DNA of 64,000 bases from positions 1,116,001 through 1,180,000 of the forward strand of contig JAKZZE010000001.1 of NCBI GenBank assembly GCA_024220505.1, given 5' to 3'. Every line of letters begins with the position of its first letter. Position 1 is the first letter of the stretch. Both the position numbers and the translations under genes were made by a program. Below are positions 38,262 through 49,000 of this stretch, piece after piece. The notes under the pieces are model-generated. The model was not told where the DNA came from and ran no database searches. It worked only from the letters and a program-made list of their open reading frames with translations. This stretch comes from Rhizopus arrhizus (taxonomy: Eukaryota > Mucoromycota > Mucoromycetes > Mucorales > Rhizopodaceae).

Positions 38262-38888
38262 CTATAGTTCAAAAGTGATTTTTTGTTGGTAAACAGGATG
38301 GGGTGAATGTAAATCCATTGCTATCAGTATCCATCTTGTAAGAACAAAAAGAGGAGAATACAGTCTCTGGACCATTCACCCACATGAACCGCAATCACTC
38401 ACTGAATCCGCTCTTGGCCTCTGATGAAATACACTGAAAACCCCACTTTTCTATCAACATGATGCTCTATCAAGTTCAAAATGACAGTAGAATACGCGTA
38501 TGCTTTCAGTGAAGCGTACAAGAGATTGCTGTCGACTGAAAAGAGATGAAAGGTTGGCTGTTTCCTCTGGTGGTGATCACACAGTTTCAAGTCTATCTCT
38601 AGGGTGGACATGTTTTGTGAAATGAACATGTCTACAACCTGCAGAATATCAAAAAGGCAGGATCGAGCAGCATGGTGGTACCAAAGATTTTAAACAACGG
38701 ATTGATCCCCTTCTTAAGATAAGTGTGTGGAATTGAAGAATAGGAAAAAAAAAGAACATGACAGGATGTACTGATCCAAGCCAAAAATAGAAAGGCAATA
38801 ATGAAAAGTAGTGCAAGTGTTGGACGTTATTTGAAGATAACAATTGAGAAATAAAAGTGTTTGCTATGATCACCGTGACACTGTACAT
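38262..38888 (-). CDS. Hypothetical protein, multi-exon
   Basis: The best-supported part is exon 38403-38638 (ISQNMSTLEIDLKLCDHHQR, FHLFSVDSNLLYASLKAYAY, YFIRGQERI), joined by a GTGAGT donor to a last exon 38262-38334 (WILIAMDLHSPHPVYQQKIT, ending FEL). The join is in phase over 24 codons, and the composition is that of a folded protein. A 5' exon (38682-38888, starting MYSVTVIIANTFISQ, hydrophobic) joins in phase through a 43-nt intron and would give 171 aa in total, but its composition is less convincing. I do not recognise a family. Confidence 0.45.
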
Positions 38889-39266
38889 GAAGGCGCTTGC
38901 TTTAATTTTACATGTAGCCCGAGCTTTCTTTTTTTTTTTTTTCTTGTAAACATGAAGGTTTACTTTATAATTGATAACGCAGTGAATAATTATATGACTT
39001 GAAAAAAAAAAATGTCAAACCTGTGGACATTATGATATCAAAACCCCGTCTGCTACCAGGGAACGGATGATATACAATAAATAATCTGATTCAACTTTTT
39101 TGCAAAGATAAAGAATGAACTGACTCGTAAAGCAATATGAATTCAAAAAAGCTTTGGCGCAAGAGTAAAGTACTTTATCGAAAATCAACAAAAAGACCCT
39201 GTACGCCTATGTGGCTTGTCAGATCATTCATTTTTTAAATTAACCCAAAAAAAAATTACAAGTGAT
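38889..39266. other. Divergent promoter region before TRM1
   Basis: About 380 bp between the orphan minus-strand gene and TRM1. It contains a 15-nt T run near 38929 and short A runs; no distinct regulatory motif could be recognised. Confidence 0.5.
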
Positions 39267-41084
39267 ATGTTGATAAAAAGTGTCACTTTTCGTTTAAGAA
39301 ACCGTCTTGTCTGCACCCAAAGAACAATGTCGACCACAGCACACGATATCGATATAACACAGTATAATACAGTAACAGAAGGAAAGGCGACGATCCTTTT
39401 CCCAAAGCATAACGAAGTGTTTTATAATCCTGTTCAACAATTCAACCGTGACATGTCTATTGCTGCCATTCGTACTTGGAGTGAAATATATAATAACGAA
39501 AAGGCAGAACGTATAGAAAAGAAATTATCCAGAAAAAAGGGTAAAGACGATATAAAAAAGAAGAAAATGCATAGTTAAAGTTTTTTTTTTTTTTTTGGTC
39601 ATAGATGAGCAATCAAAAGTGGCTCTTCAAAATGTAAATAATAAAATAGAGTGTGTCTATTACTTTATATTGATAGCTTGATAGACATTGGATAAAATAA
39701 AAAATTCAAACAACTTTACTATTTTGGAAGCCCTTGGAGCAAGTGGTCTAAGATCCATTCGTTATGCTAAAGAGATTCCCAAGTTGAAGCAAGTCATATG
39801 TAACGATATTGAGATTGACGCTATGGAAGCTATTAAACGAAATGTGAAATACAATGGTCTTACTGAAGAATTAGTAAAGCCCAATCATGGAGACGCGATG
39901 CGTGTGATGTATGATATGGTCGGCAAGGATGAAAAATTTGATGTGGTCGATTTGGATCCCTATGGGTCTGCTGCCCCCTTTGTGGACGGCGCTGTTCAAG
40001 CTGTGGCCGATGGTGGCTTACTGTGTGTTACCTGTACGGATCTTGCTATTCTCACAGGCTCAATGCATCCAGAGACATGGTAAGATGAGGACAGACATGT
40101 GGAAAGAAAATATTGACTTGTTTAGTTTTGGTAAATATGGTGGTATGCCCCTGAAGGGTATGTTTCCTCATGAAATGGCGCTTCGATTAGTCTTGCAACA
40201 ATTACAAACCTCCGCTGGCCGTTACAAACGTCATATTGTTCCCCTTGTTTCATGTAGCATTGACTTTTACCTGCGTGTGTTTGTTCGGGTGTTTACTTCT
40301 CCTCAAGAAGTGAAAAAGTCCGCTAGTAACATGGCCATTATTTATGAATGTTCTGGTTGTCACTCTTATTCTGTACAGTCCCTTGGAAAAATCAGTTTGA
40401 AAGACAATGGAGCAGAAAGACATACTCCTGCTAGTGGACCTACTGTCAACAGCTCGTGTGAACATTGTAATTCTATACATCATGTAAGTTTTTGCATCAT
40501 GAAAAAATCATGATACTCACCTCTTTTAGATCGGTGGACCTGCTTGGGGAGCTAGCATTCATAATGAGGAATTCGTGACCAAGATGCTTCAACATGTCAA
40601 GGATAATGAAGAGAATTATGGCACAAGTGCTCGTATGAAGGGAATGCTAACTGTGATTAAAGAAGAGATCAATGCGCCTTTCTACTGGACACTAGCAAGA
40701 TTATGTGGTACGCTTCACTGCAACAGTATACCTATGCTAGACCTTTATTCTGCCATTCTCAACGCTGGATACAACGTTTCTTCATCTCACTGTGCCCGAC
40801 AAAGTGTCAAGACGGATGCACCAGCTTCTGTCATGTGGGACATCATGAGAGCCTGGGTCAAAAAGAATCCTGTGGTGATGAACAATATTGCCGAAAACTC
40901 TCCCGCAAGAGCCATTCTCAAAAAGGAGCCCACGATTGAGGTTAAATTTGACAGACACCCCAAGGCCGTTGCTGAATCAAGGTCTGACCATTTAGTACGC
41001 TTCCAAGTCAACCCTACACCCAACTGGGGCCCTAAAGCAAGAGCAGGACAAAAGAGAAAGACAGACGAACAGGTGTTTGAGTAG
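39267..41084 (+). CDS. TRM1: tRNA (guanine26-N2)-dimethyltransferase
   Basis: Exons 39267-39540, 39605-39633, 39685-40079, 40126-40483 and 40530-41084 encode 536 aa. SAM-methyltransferase motifs: [20 protein letters not shown], the acidic CNDIEIDA strand, and catalytic [35 protein letters not shown] is formed across a splice. A C-terminal zinc-binding region has CSGCH and CEHC pairs. The enzyme makes m2,2-G26 in tRNA. The first ATG (39267) adds a basic, Arg/Ser/Thr-rich leader ([20 protein letters not shown]) that looks like a mitochondrial presequence; a second ATG at 39327 starts MSTTAHD. Yeast TRM1 also uses two starts for mitochondrial and nuclear forms, so dual targeting is plausible. 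Confidence 0.96.
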
Positions 41085-41195
41085 AGAGCTCCATCTATCG
41101 GCTACTTAAAAAAAAACTCAGCTCAATAGCTTAAACTTTTAGAAACAAACCCTTTTGTAATTTTTTTGTAATAAACACTTTTTTTTTAAAAAAGC

Positions 41196-41840
41196 ATGTC
41201 CACAAGTCACCATAAATTTCAGTCTTTTCAAGCAATGACTGGCGCTTCCACAAGAGACCAAACTGTTGAGGAACGTTACGGGATTCCTGAAAACTTTTTG
41301 GAAATTGAAGTAAAGAATCCTCAGACACACGGTAAAGAAAAAAAGGAGGTTGACTTGTATGAGGAATTTTAAATAACTGAAATATTCAAAAGGCTTTGGA
41401 CGCAAGATGTATACCGACTATGAAATCATTTGTAGAGTAAGTTTAGAAAACGCTTTTTGAAATGAAACCATTTATGAATTACCTTGTGTATTTTAGACCA
41501 ATATTCCCGCTTTCAAGTTAAGACAGTCTGCAGTGCGTAGAAGATATAGTGATTTTGAATGGTTTAGAGATATACTTGAACGTGAATCGACTAGAGTCAA
41601 TATTCCTCCTTTACCTGGAAAGGTTTTTACCAATAGATTTTCAGACGAGGTTATTGAACAACGTAGAGAAGGTTTAGAAAGATTTTTACAAATGTAAGCA
41701 GAAAAGAGTGATAAATCACAAGAAAATTATTAAGCATTTTTTATAGTGTTGCTGGGCATCCTTTATTACAGACAGGCAGCAAAGTGCTAGTTGCTTTTAT
41801 TCAAGATCCAAATTTTTCTCGTGATAATTACAACTATTAA
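41196..41840 (+). CDS. SNX3: Sorting nexin 3 (Snx3/Grd19)
   Basis: Exons 41196-41331, 41393-41436, 41497-41693 and 41747-41840 encode 156 aa, the normal SNX3 size. Almost the whole protein is a PX domain: [49 protein letters not shown] (the Arg-Tyr that binds PI3P), IPPLPGK (proline loop), FLQIVAGHPLL. Snx3 binds PI3P on endosomes and helps retromer recycle cargo such as Wnt carrier or iron transporters to the Golgi. It starts about 110 bp after the TRM1 stop, on the same strand. Confidence 0.96.
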
Positions 41841-42248
41841 ATTGTACAGAATGCAGTAAGATTTTTTTAAAAAAAAAATGAACAAAGTTTTTGTAATAAA
41901 AAAAAACCCCTTGTATTAAGTTTGGCTAAAAAGCCATTCATTTGTACTTGTAAATGTCGGTGGATGGTGGATTGGTAGATAAAAAAAAAAAGATGTATAA
42001 TAAAATAACATAAATGATGTAAATAGCATTTACTTTTATTTACATTCAGCTTGCTTGGTAGTTGTATTAAATCAAAAAGGGGAACATTTATGTTTTTTAT
42101 TTTATACAATACCTGCCTATTTTTTTATGAAGCCAAAAAAAAAAGTAGTAGTGCATAAATAGTCTCTTAAAATGGACACAAGGAAATCAAAATTGAAATA
42201 AAGAAAACTACTTTTTTACATTCTCTTTTTATTTTTTATTTGTAGCGA
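41841..42248. other. 3' spacer between convergent genes
   Basis: About 400 bp, AT-rich, separating SNX3 from the small minus-strand gene. Only poly-A/T runs seen. Confidence 0.55.
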
Positions 42249-42442
42249 TTAATTAACTTGAATGGTCTGATCTCCACTATTGATTAAAGTATGCTTATAA
42301 ACATTGGTTGTGTTGGGATTAAAAACGAAACAAAGTCGTCTGCCGTTACCACTGTCATTAATTGGTATTTATGCACTCAGTCTGCATCTTACCCAGGATA
42401 TGCTGGATACATCGGGCCGTGATATAACAGCAGACTGCTCAT
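42249..42442 (-). CDS. Small hypothetical protein (50 aa)
   Basis: Exons 42393-42442 and 42249-42351, separated by a 41-nt GTAAGA...ACAG intron, join in phase (GG plus T) to a 50-aa protein. It begins MSSLLLYHGPMYPAYPG and ends NVYKHTLINSGDQTIQVN. The N-terminus is proline/tyrosine-rich and the C-terminus looks like two short beta strands (RRLCFVFNPN, TIQVN). No signal peptide or helix is evident. No family recognised. The clean donor, acceptor and phase are the support; it could also be the 3' part of a longer gene. Confidence 0.45.
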
Positions 42443-42887
42443 GTACTCACAGATCATACAAGCACAATGTCAACTGTCAAGAAGCTGATCAATGAATAGC
42501 ATCATTTAAATATGGATTTGGCAGCTGATAAAACTATACGTCTTGACATATCAAAAGAGTGTACATGCACTTGCGATTTATCCAACCGAATTTAGATTCG
42601 CAAGTGGTTGTGCAGATTTAATAAAAGAATGAAAGCACCTTGAAATTACATTTATTCAAAATTACAAAAGAAGGATGTTTATCAACGTATATCAATAAAT
42701 CAAGACAGGGTTATCTTTTCTTACGAAAATGATGGCAAGAAGACGAAAATGTGATAAAATATCGATTTTATGAATTATAGAAAAGACGCTGTCATTTTTA
42801 GCAGCCATTTTATTATAAACCACTCAATAAAACATGCAAATCTTGCACTGTCTATTACTTGTAATCATATACATTTAAAAATTCTCC

Positions 42888-42920
<33 letters not shown>

Positions 42921-42944
42921 TTTATATAAGGTTCTCAAAATTTC
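42443..42944. other. Intergenic spacer
   Basis: About 500 bp between two minus-strand genes, ending in a 25-nt A run (about 42891-42915) just past the THO1-like gene. No gene seen. Confidence 0.55.
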
Positions 42945-43856
42945 TTATTCAGTTTTTTGTTTCTTTGCATCATTTTCACTAAATCTTTCTGCTCGTTTTC
43001 GCTTCTTTTCTTCTTCTGCAGCATCAAATTTTACTGGAACCTTATTTCCATTATTGAGTCCGAATCTCTCTGCTCTCTTCTTCAAGACTTCAGGATCAAT
43101 TCCTCCTTTGTTTGTTCCGAATTTTTCTGCTCTCTTTTTTAATGTTTCAGAATCATTGCCACCCTCATTCAATCCAAATCTTTCTGCGCGTTTCTTTAGG
43201 GCTTCTTCGTTGTTTACCTTTTTGGGAACACCAAATCGTTGCGCACGAAGATCCTTTTTGGCACTGTCGTTAAGTTGGACACCAAACCTTTTGGCTCTTT
43301 CTATCGCCTTTTCTGCATCGCTGTTTACAGCTTTTTGAGGAACGACAGGAATGACAGGCTTTTGAGTGGAAGATGTTGAGGGAGCCTTATCAAACGTGAT
43401 GGGCGTAAACTTGAAGTTGGATTTTGGTTTTTCTTCTGCCGTTTTTTTGTCTTCTTTTTTGTCACTATCAACCAACGCGTTGGTTTTGTCTTCTTTCTTT
43501 GCTTCCTCGCTTTTTTCTTTGGATTCTTTGGCAATGTCAGTAGTAAGCTCTTCTGGATTGGCATCCCTATTTTCTTTTTTTGTAAGTTGTACTTCAAAGA
43601 CAATTGTATGGAAAGTCTACCCTTTGTAATCTTCTAAATTGCCAAATTCCTCTTCTAAGGAAATAAGTTCTTTTTCAACTTTTTCATCGTGTTGAACAAG
43701 TCGTTCAATCAATTCTTCCTTTTTTCCAGTGTGAGGTAAGCCATTTTTTTTGCAAAAGTTCTATTGATTGCTTTAAAAAAGCTTGCTTTATATGCCCTTC
43801 TTTTTAATTTTACCTTGAAGGTCCTTTACTTTTAAATTTTTATATTTTTCAGACAT
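42945..43856 (-). CDS. THO1: THO1/SARNP-like SAP-domain RNA-binding protein
   Basis: Exons 43814-43856, 43621-43760 and 42945-43566. The N-terminus is a SAP motif (YKNLKVKDLQELLQK, then NGLPHTGKKEELIERL), followed by an acidic Lys/Glu-rich linker and a C-terminal half with six RA-x-[KR]-F-[GS] repeats (RAKRFGV, RAQRFGV, RAERFGL, RAEKFGT, RAERFGL, RAERFSE) roughly every 22 residues. This matches Tho1/SARNP (CIP29), which binds RNA and the DEAD-box helicase Sub2/UAP56 in mRNA export. In the SAP helix an 8-A run (43744-43751 on plus) holds one base too many: with seven, the SAP consensus is continuous and the total is 268 codons. Confidence 0.88.
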
Positions 43857-44761
43857 TGTTGAGAGAAAAGAGAGAAAAACAAGGAAAAAAAAATAACGTC
43901 ACGTAGGCATAGAGTCAGCTTAAATCTCAGCTTTCTTTTATTTGCATAGATTTTAATCTAAAATGAGACACTTTAAAAGATACAGTCATTCCACTCTCAA
44001 TCTGTACATGTACCGAAAATTTTCGTGCAAGTCGCAAAATCATATTCGCACAAAAAAAAAAATTTGGGTCATAATTTGAAAACTAATTCGCACATACCTG
44101 GAATAGAAACTAGCCACATCATGAAATTAAATTGGTGTAGATTCCAGAGCACCAATTTATATATTTAAGCAACAACAAAAAGTGTTAAAATAAGCTTCTT
44201 AAATAATTTTGGGAATGAAACTTTGAATAGTTCAAAAGAAGAATAGAATTAAACACAAGTTTCCTTAAGATGTACATTTTTATTATTTATTCAGAATAAA
44301 GGTTAAGATGAAGATTAAAAAAGATAGAGATCCTTTTATTATAAGATTGCTTCAGGCTATTTATATATGCAGGGAAAATACTGCGGTTATGTCTAGAGAT
44401 ATTATACAAATCAAAGGTCTGATGATGATGTTGGTGTGGAGCTTACAGCAGTGTTTGTTCTTTTGTTCTCTATAGTTTTTTCTTGTTAACAGTTTTAAAA
44501 ATGATTATTACTTTTTTGTGCAAAGACGGTAACCATAATATATACAATGAAAATGGAAATAAGGCTATGGATATAGTCAAAAAAAGAGTGAGGAATCAAC
44601 ATTAAGAAATCAGTTAGAAAAAAGAAACTTGGGTATAATAAATTTTTTGCATCAGTGAAACACTTCTATCATTGATACAGAATGTTATAAACCAATACGA
44701 CAACAACAACAACAAAAAATGTGCTCTTCAATAATAAGTAATAAGGTTCTTATTTATTTTA
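43857..44761. other. Intergenic region before the repeat island
   Basis: About 900 bp, AT-rich. The left end should carry the THO1-like promoter. No protein motif or repeat unit recognised. Confidence 0.5.
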
Positions 44762-45000
44762 TTATAACGTCATTTGTATTGCCCTCAGCGCCAGCATTGG
44801 TAGTCCTTGTACTAATAAGAGTTCAGCATCACTAAGCTTTTCCCGTTTGACTTTGCTTTTTATAGTAGCCCAAATCTGTTCAATGAATCGTATCTGGCGT
44901 ATTAGGAGAAAAGAGTAATCAGTAAAAAAGAAGGGCCCAGAAACAGATGCTTACATGGTACCAACAGAGGAGTTGCACACTACACAATGTTGGATTCCTT
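44762..45000 (-). pseudogene. Decayed Tc1/mariner-type transposase, 3' end
   Basis: The frame 44762-44893 reads IEQIWATIKSKVKREKLSDA, then LLLVQGLPMLALRAIQ, and a stop. The I-E-Q-x-W-x-x-[IV]-K-x-K-V-K-R pattern is the C-terminal end of DDE transposases of the Tc1/mariner/DDE_3 group, where it follows the PPYSPELNP segment. Here that segment is missing; a consensus-like acceptor (ACGCCAG) precedes the frame, and a 46-nt exon-like block (44955-45000) with a GTAAGC donor lies just upstream, inside the first tandem-repeat copy. No DDE catalytic residues remain in the window, so it is a non-functional remnant. Confidence 0.6.
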
Positions 45001-45948
45001 CTAATCAAGTAAATAAAAATAATAATGAAAACAGAAAAGGGTAATGGAGGTAATAAAGAGAAGGGCCCAGAAACAGATGCTTACATGGTACCAACAAAGG
45101 AGTTGCACACTACACAATGTTGGATTCCTTCTAATCAAGTAAATAAAAATAATAATGAAAACAGAAAAGGGTAATGGAGGTAATAAAGAGAAGGGCCCAG
45201 AAACAGATGCTTACATGGTACCAACAAAGGAGTTGCACACTACACAATGTTGGATTCCTTCTAATCAAGTAAATAAAAATAATAATGAAAACAGAAAAGG
45301 GTAATGGAGGTAATAAAGAGAAGGGCCCAGAAACAGATGCTTACATGGTACCAACAGAGGAGTTGCACACTACACAATGTTGGATTCCTTCTAATCAAGT
45401 AAATAAAAATAATAATGAAAACAGAAAAGGGTAATGGAGGTAATAAAGAGAAGGGCCCAGAAACAGATGCTTACATGGTACCAACAAAGGAGTTGCACAC
45501 TACACAATGTTGGATTCCTTCTAATCAAGTAAATAAAAATAATAATGAAAACAGAAAAGGGTAATGGAGGTAATAAAGAGAAGGGCCCAGAAACAGATGC
45601 TTACATGGTACCAACAAAGGAGTTGCACACTACACAATGTTGGATTCCTTCTAATCAAGTAAATAAAAATAATAATGAAAACAGAAAAGGGTAATGGAGG
45701 TAATAAAGAGAAGGGCCCAGAAACAGATGCTTACATGGTACCAACAGAGGAGTTGCACACTACACAATGTTGGATTCCTTCTAATCAAGTAAGAAAAGGG
45801 TAATGAAGGTAATAAAAAGAAGGGCCCAGAAACAGATGCTTACATGGTACCAACAAAGGAGTTGCACACTACACAATGTTGGATTCCTTCTAATCAAGTA
45901 AATAAAAATAATAATGAAAACAGAAAAGGGTAATGGGGGTAATAAAAA
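44931..45948. repeat. 130-bp tandem repeat, eight copies
   Basis: Copies begin at 44931, 45061, 45191, 45321, 45451, 45581, 45711 and 45820. Seven spacings are exactly 130 bp except the last (109 bp), where a 21-bp AT-rich segment is deleted. Copies are nearly identical. One diagnostic base in the centre (CAACAGAGG versus CAACAAAGG) follows G-A-A-G-A-A-G-A along the array, a period of three units (390 bp). Each copy contains the 46-nt exon-like block and GTAAGC of the neighbouring transposase remnant (minus strand). The array ends in an A-rich tract about 40 bp before the LINE. Confidence 0.97.
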
Positions 45949-45980
45949 AAAAATTTGTAGATTTTGCAGACTTTAAAAAT

Positions 45981-45989
45981 GCCAGACTA
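45981..45989. repeat. Target-site duplication, left copy
   Basis: GCCAGACTA at 45981-45989, next to the poly(T) that is the LINE poly(A) tail on the minus strand. The same nine bases recur at 51304-51312. Confidence 0.75.
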
Positions 45990-46099
45990 GTTTTTTTTTT
46001 TTTTGTAAATAGGTTATTTTTATTTATAAAATATAATAGGAGCCACGCATCTAAGAGCGGTGTGAACCAAGAGAAACAGAGTTTAAGCGATGGAACATG

Positions 46100-49000
46100 C
46101 TAGTCAAGGTCGAGTCTGCCCCTTTTGAGAGTGGCAAACTGCGACATAGCACGAATGACCAACTGTTTATCAGTAAAAAGGAAGCCGTCAATAGTAAATC
46201 TCCAATGGGAACCCCAGATAACGGAAAGCACACAGCAGCTGAGAGTCCAGAGATCAGTATTGTCAACAAAAGGAAACCGCTGAAAAGACTAGAAGATTGA
46301 GCATACATAATCTTGGGTGAAAATGAGGTGTGGACTAAAGAAGTTGAAAGCATCTAGTCATACTCTCCATTTCCTGGGACAGCGCACGAAGAGGTGCTGT
46401 AAGTCTTCAGTATTCGCAGAGCAAAATTTACATTGTGAAGAGGTCAAATCGTTATCAAATCTTGAAAGAAGTGATTGGCAATAGAGTTTACGGTGGAATA
46501 GACGATACCATAGAGGCCGGCTTTCAGACGAAAGAAGCATTTTCCAAAAAAGTGACCACTTGGAAGTTGGTATTTGTGGCATTGCCGATGATGATAGAGA
46601 TTGCTGTATGAGAGACAACCGAAATGATTTAGGTTTGTAATTGATCCATTGGGGCTGCGAACAGAAGGCATCGATGAACGCTGAATCATCCACTTCACCC
46701 AATGGTTGATTTTGATTCAATATATGAGTCCAGATAAGCTGATTTAGCTTGATGATACGATTATGAATATCTCGGCTTAACTTAGAAACCAGACGAAGGG
46801 AGGAAGGTTGTTCAGATGACAATAAAGGTCGTATACATCCAAAGTGGTGATCATACGTAAAAAATTGAGACACCTTGAGTTTTTTGTGTCGTGATCGAGT
46901 GATCCAATAATCAATAAGAATCATAGCGAATATAGCAGACAGGGGCAAGCGGAGAAGTGTGGCAGGAGTACACTTTGTCTGTTGTGTATCTGCATATCCG
47001 AAAGAATCAATTGCCTCATATATGTTTTGCATAAAGTTATTGGCATGAGCAGCAGGACGTAATCACAAAAGAGGGAAAAAGAGAGCCAGTCTTGTTCCAG
47101 TATTTCCTGAATGGAAACGACGTATATGATCTAGCAATATAGATCGACTACAAGACTGAAGGTGGTTGTCTTCCAGGACTTGACGAAGCCAGCGTATCTG
47201 TAGGTTGTGTCGTTGAATTTGTGGATCCAAAAGACCTAACCCACCTAACTTTAGATTTAAACACAACTGCGTGTATTTGATCTTAGGTTTGCAGTTATGC
47301 CAGACAAACTGATAAATCACAGAAGTAAGCCGTCGAAAGAAGTTAGTCGGCAAATGAACCATCCGCAGAACATACCACAATTTAGAAAGTATTAATGTAT
47401 TCACTATGGTAATGCGTCCTTTGATAGAAAGTCTACGTTGAGAGTAGATAGTACATTGAGATTTCACTGTCTATAACAACTGTTGTTCTAGATAACGACG
47501 TTGATGAAAAGACTGAATCAGAGGAAAGCCAAGATATCGAAGTGGACTAGGCGACGAATGATCGTGCCATTTGGAAATACCTTGTGCTGCTAGAAAAGCA
47601 ATTCACTCTGGGTAGGAGCGTCCATCCAAAGAAAATGCTTCAGTCTTGTGAATATTAACCTTAGCATTGGATACAGACCCATAGCGGTCTAAATGGCGGT
47701 GTAGGCGACAGTAATCATCCGTAGAATGCAACAGGACACATACATTATCCGCATAGGCAAGTACCTTTAAGGGAGGAGGCATATTATTGGATGTTGTGGT
47801 GGCCGAGTTGCTCACAAATTGGAATTGGAAGCCTTGAAAGGAAGAATCTTGAAGGATATGTCGAAGAAACGGTTCCATCGCAATGTTGAAAAGAAGAGGC
47901 GATAATGGATCGCCTTGTCGAAGACCACGACGCTGATCAATTCTGTTGGTAAAATACCCATTGATATTGATTCTCACCGCATTTCCAAAGAAAAGACTCT
48001 CAAGAGAATGGACTAAAGATGGAGGAAAACCAAAGGCTAGCATCGTTTGACGCAAGTACATAGGATGGACGCGATCATAGGCCCTTTCTTGATCTAATAA
48101 GAGACCAATCTCAGGCCGTTTTTGAACATAAGCTTGTTCCATGAGTATGTTGAGAATCATGCCATTTTCAGCTATAAAGCGATCACCAAGAAAACCAGTT
48201 TGATAACGATTGATAATTGTGTCCATAACGGATAGCATCCGTTGGTTAATAATGCGCGTATAGATCTTTGCATCACTGTTGATCAAGGAAATTGGTCTCC
48301 AGTTTTTTAGGGTAGAGAGATCCCCTTTCTTTGGCAGTAATCGTACACGTAAATCTTGCCGTGATGAAGGGAATGAACCAGCAGCTAGAGCCCCGTTGTA
48401 TATCTTGGTAATAAGATCCTTTAATGGTGAGAACTGATAAATGAGATGCACGAAGACATAACCTAAACCATCCGATCCAGGACTACTTTGCTTCCCAATG
48501 ACTTTCTTTGACTGTTCAATTATGTCCTCAATCGTAATTGGTGAGATGAGATAACTACGATTATCTTCATTTAATTGTGGTAGATCTGTTATATCTTGCA
48601 GATAGCAGCCAATGTCATGCTCATCCACAGGAGCAACGGAATAGAGTTCTTGGTAAAATGCTTGACTAACCTCCAGGAGTTGTGTACGAGAGGATACAGT
48701 CGATCCAGATGTAGTATCTTATAAACAGTTTATGCTCTGTTCGACGGTTCGTACCTGGTGTATCCGCTTGAGATAACCGGCCGATTTCTCTCCATGTTCT
48801 CTCCAACGTATTCCCGCCTTTAATGCTGCAATACCCACCAACTCTCGTTGAAGAGATTCAATTTGTTGGTCCATAACAGGAAGACACTGTAGCCGGATGG
48901 CTATAGGTGGCTGGCTGCAGAGGAAAGCATTGCGCTTGCGTTGTAAGACCTTAATTGACTTTTTACGCCAGTTGGTATAGTCAATTGCATAGCGTTGAGT

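Noticed and set aside
39541..39604. 31-nt intron in TRM1 starting at 39574
   Set aside because: Too short for fungal introns; a donor at 39541 gives a normal 64-nt intron in the same phase.
43567..43620. In-frame TAG in THO1 as readthrough or nonsense mutation
   Set aside because: A 54-nt intron (GTAGAC...AATAG) removes it and leaves the frame in phase, so no special event is needed.
44931..45948. Tandem array as a CRISPR-like locus
   Set aside because: The 130-bp units are directly adjacent and nearly identical; there are no short repeats with unique spacers, and the genome is eukaryotic.
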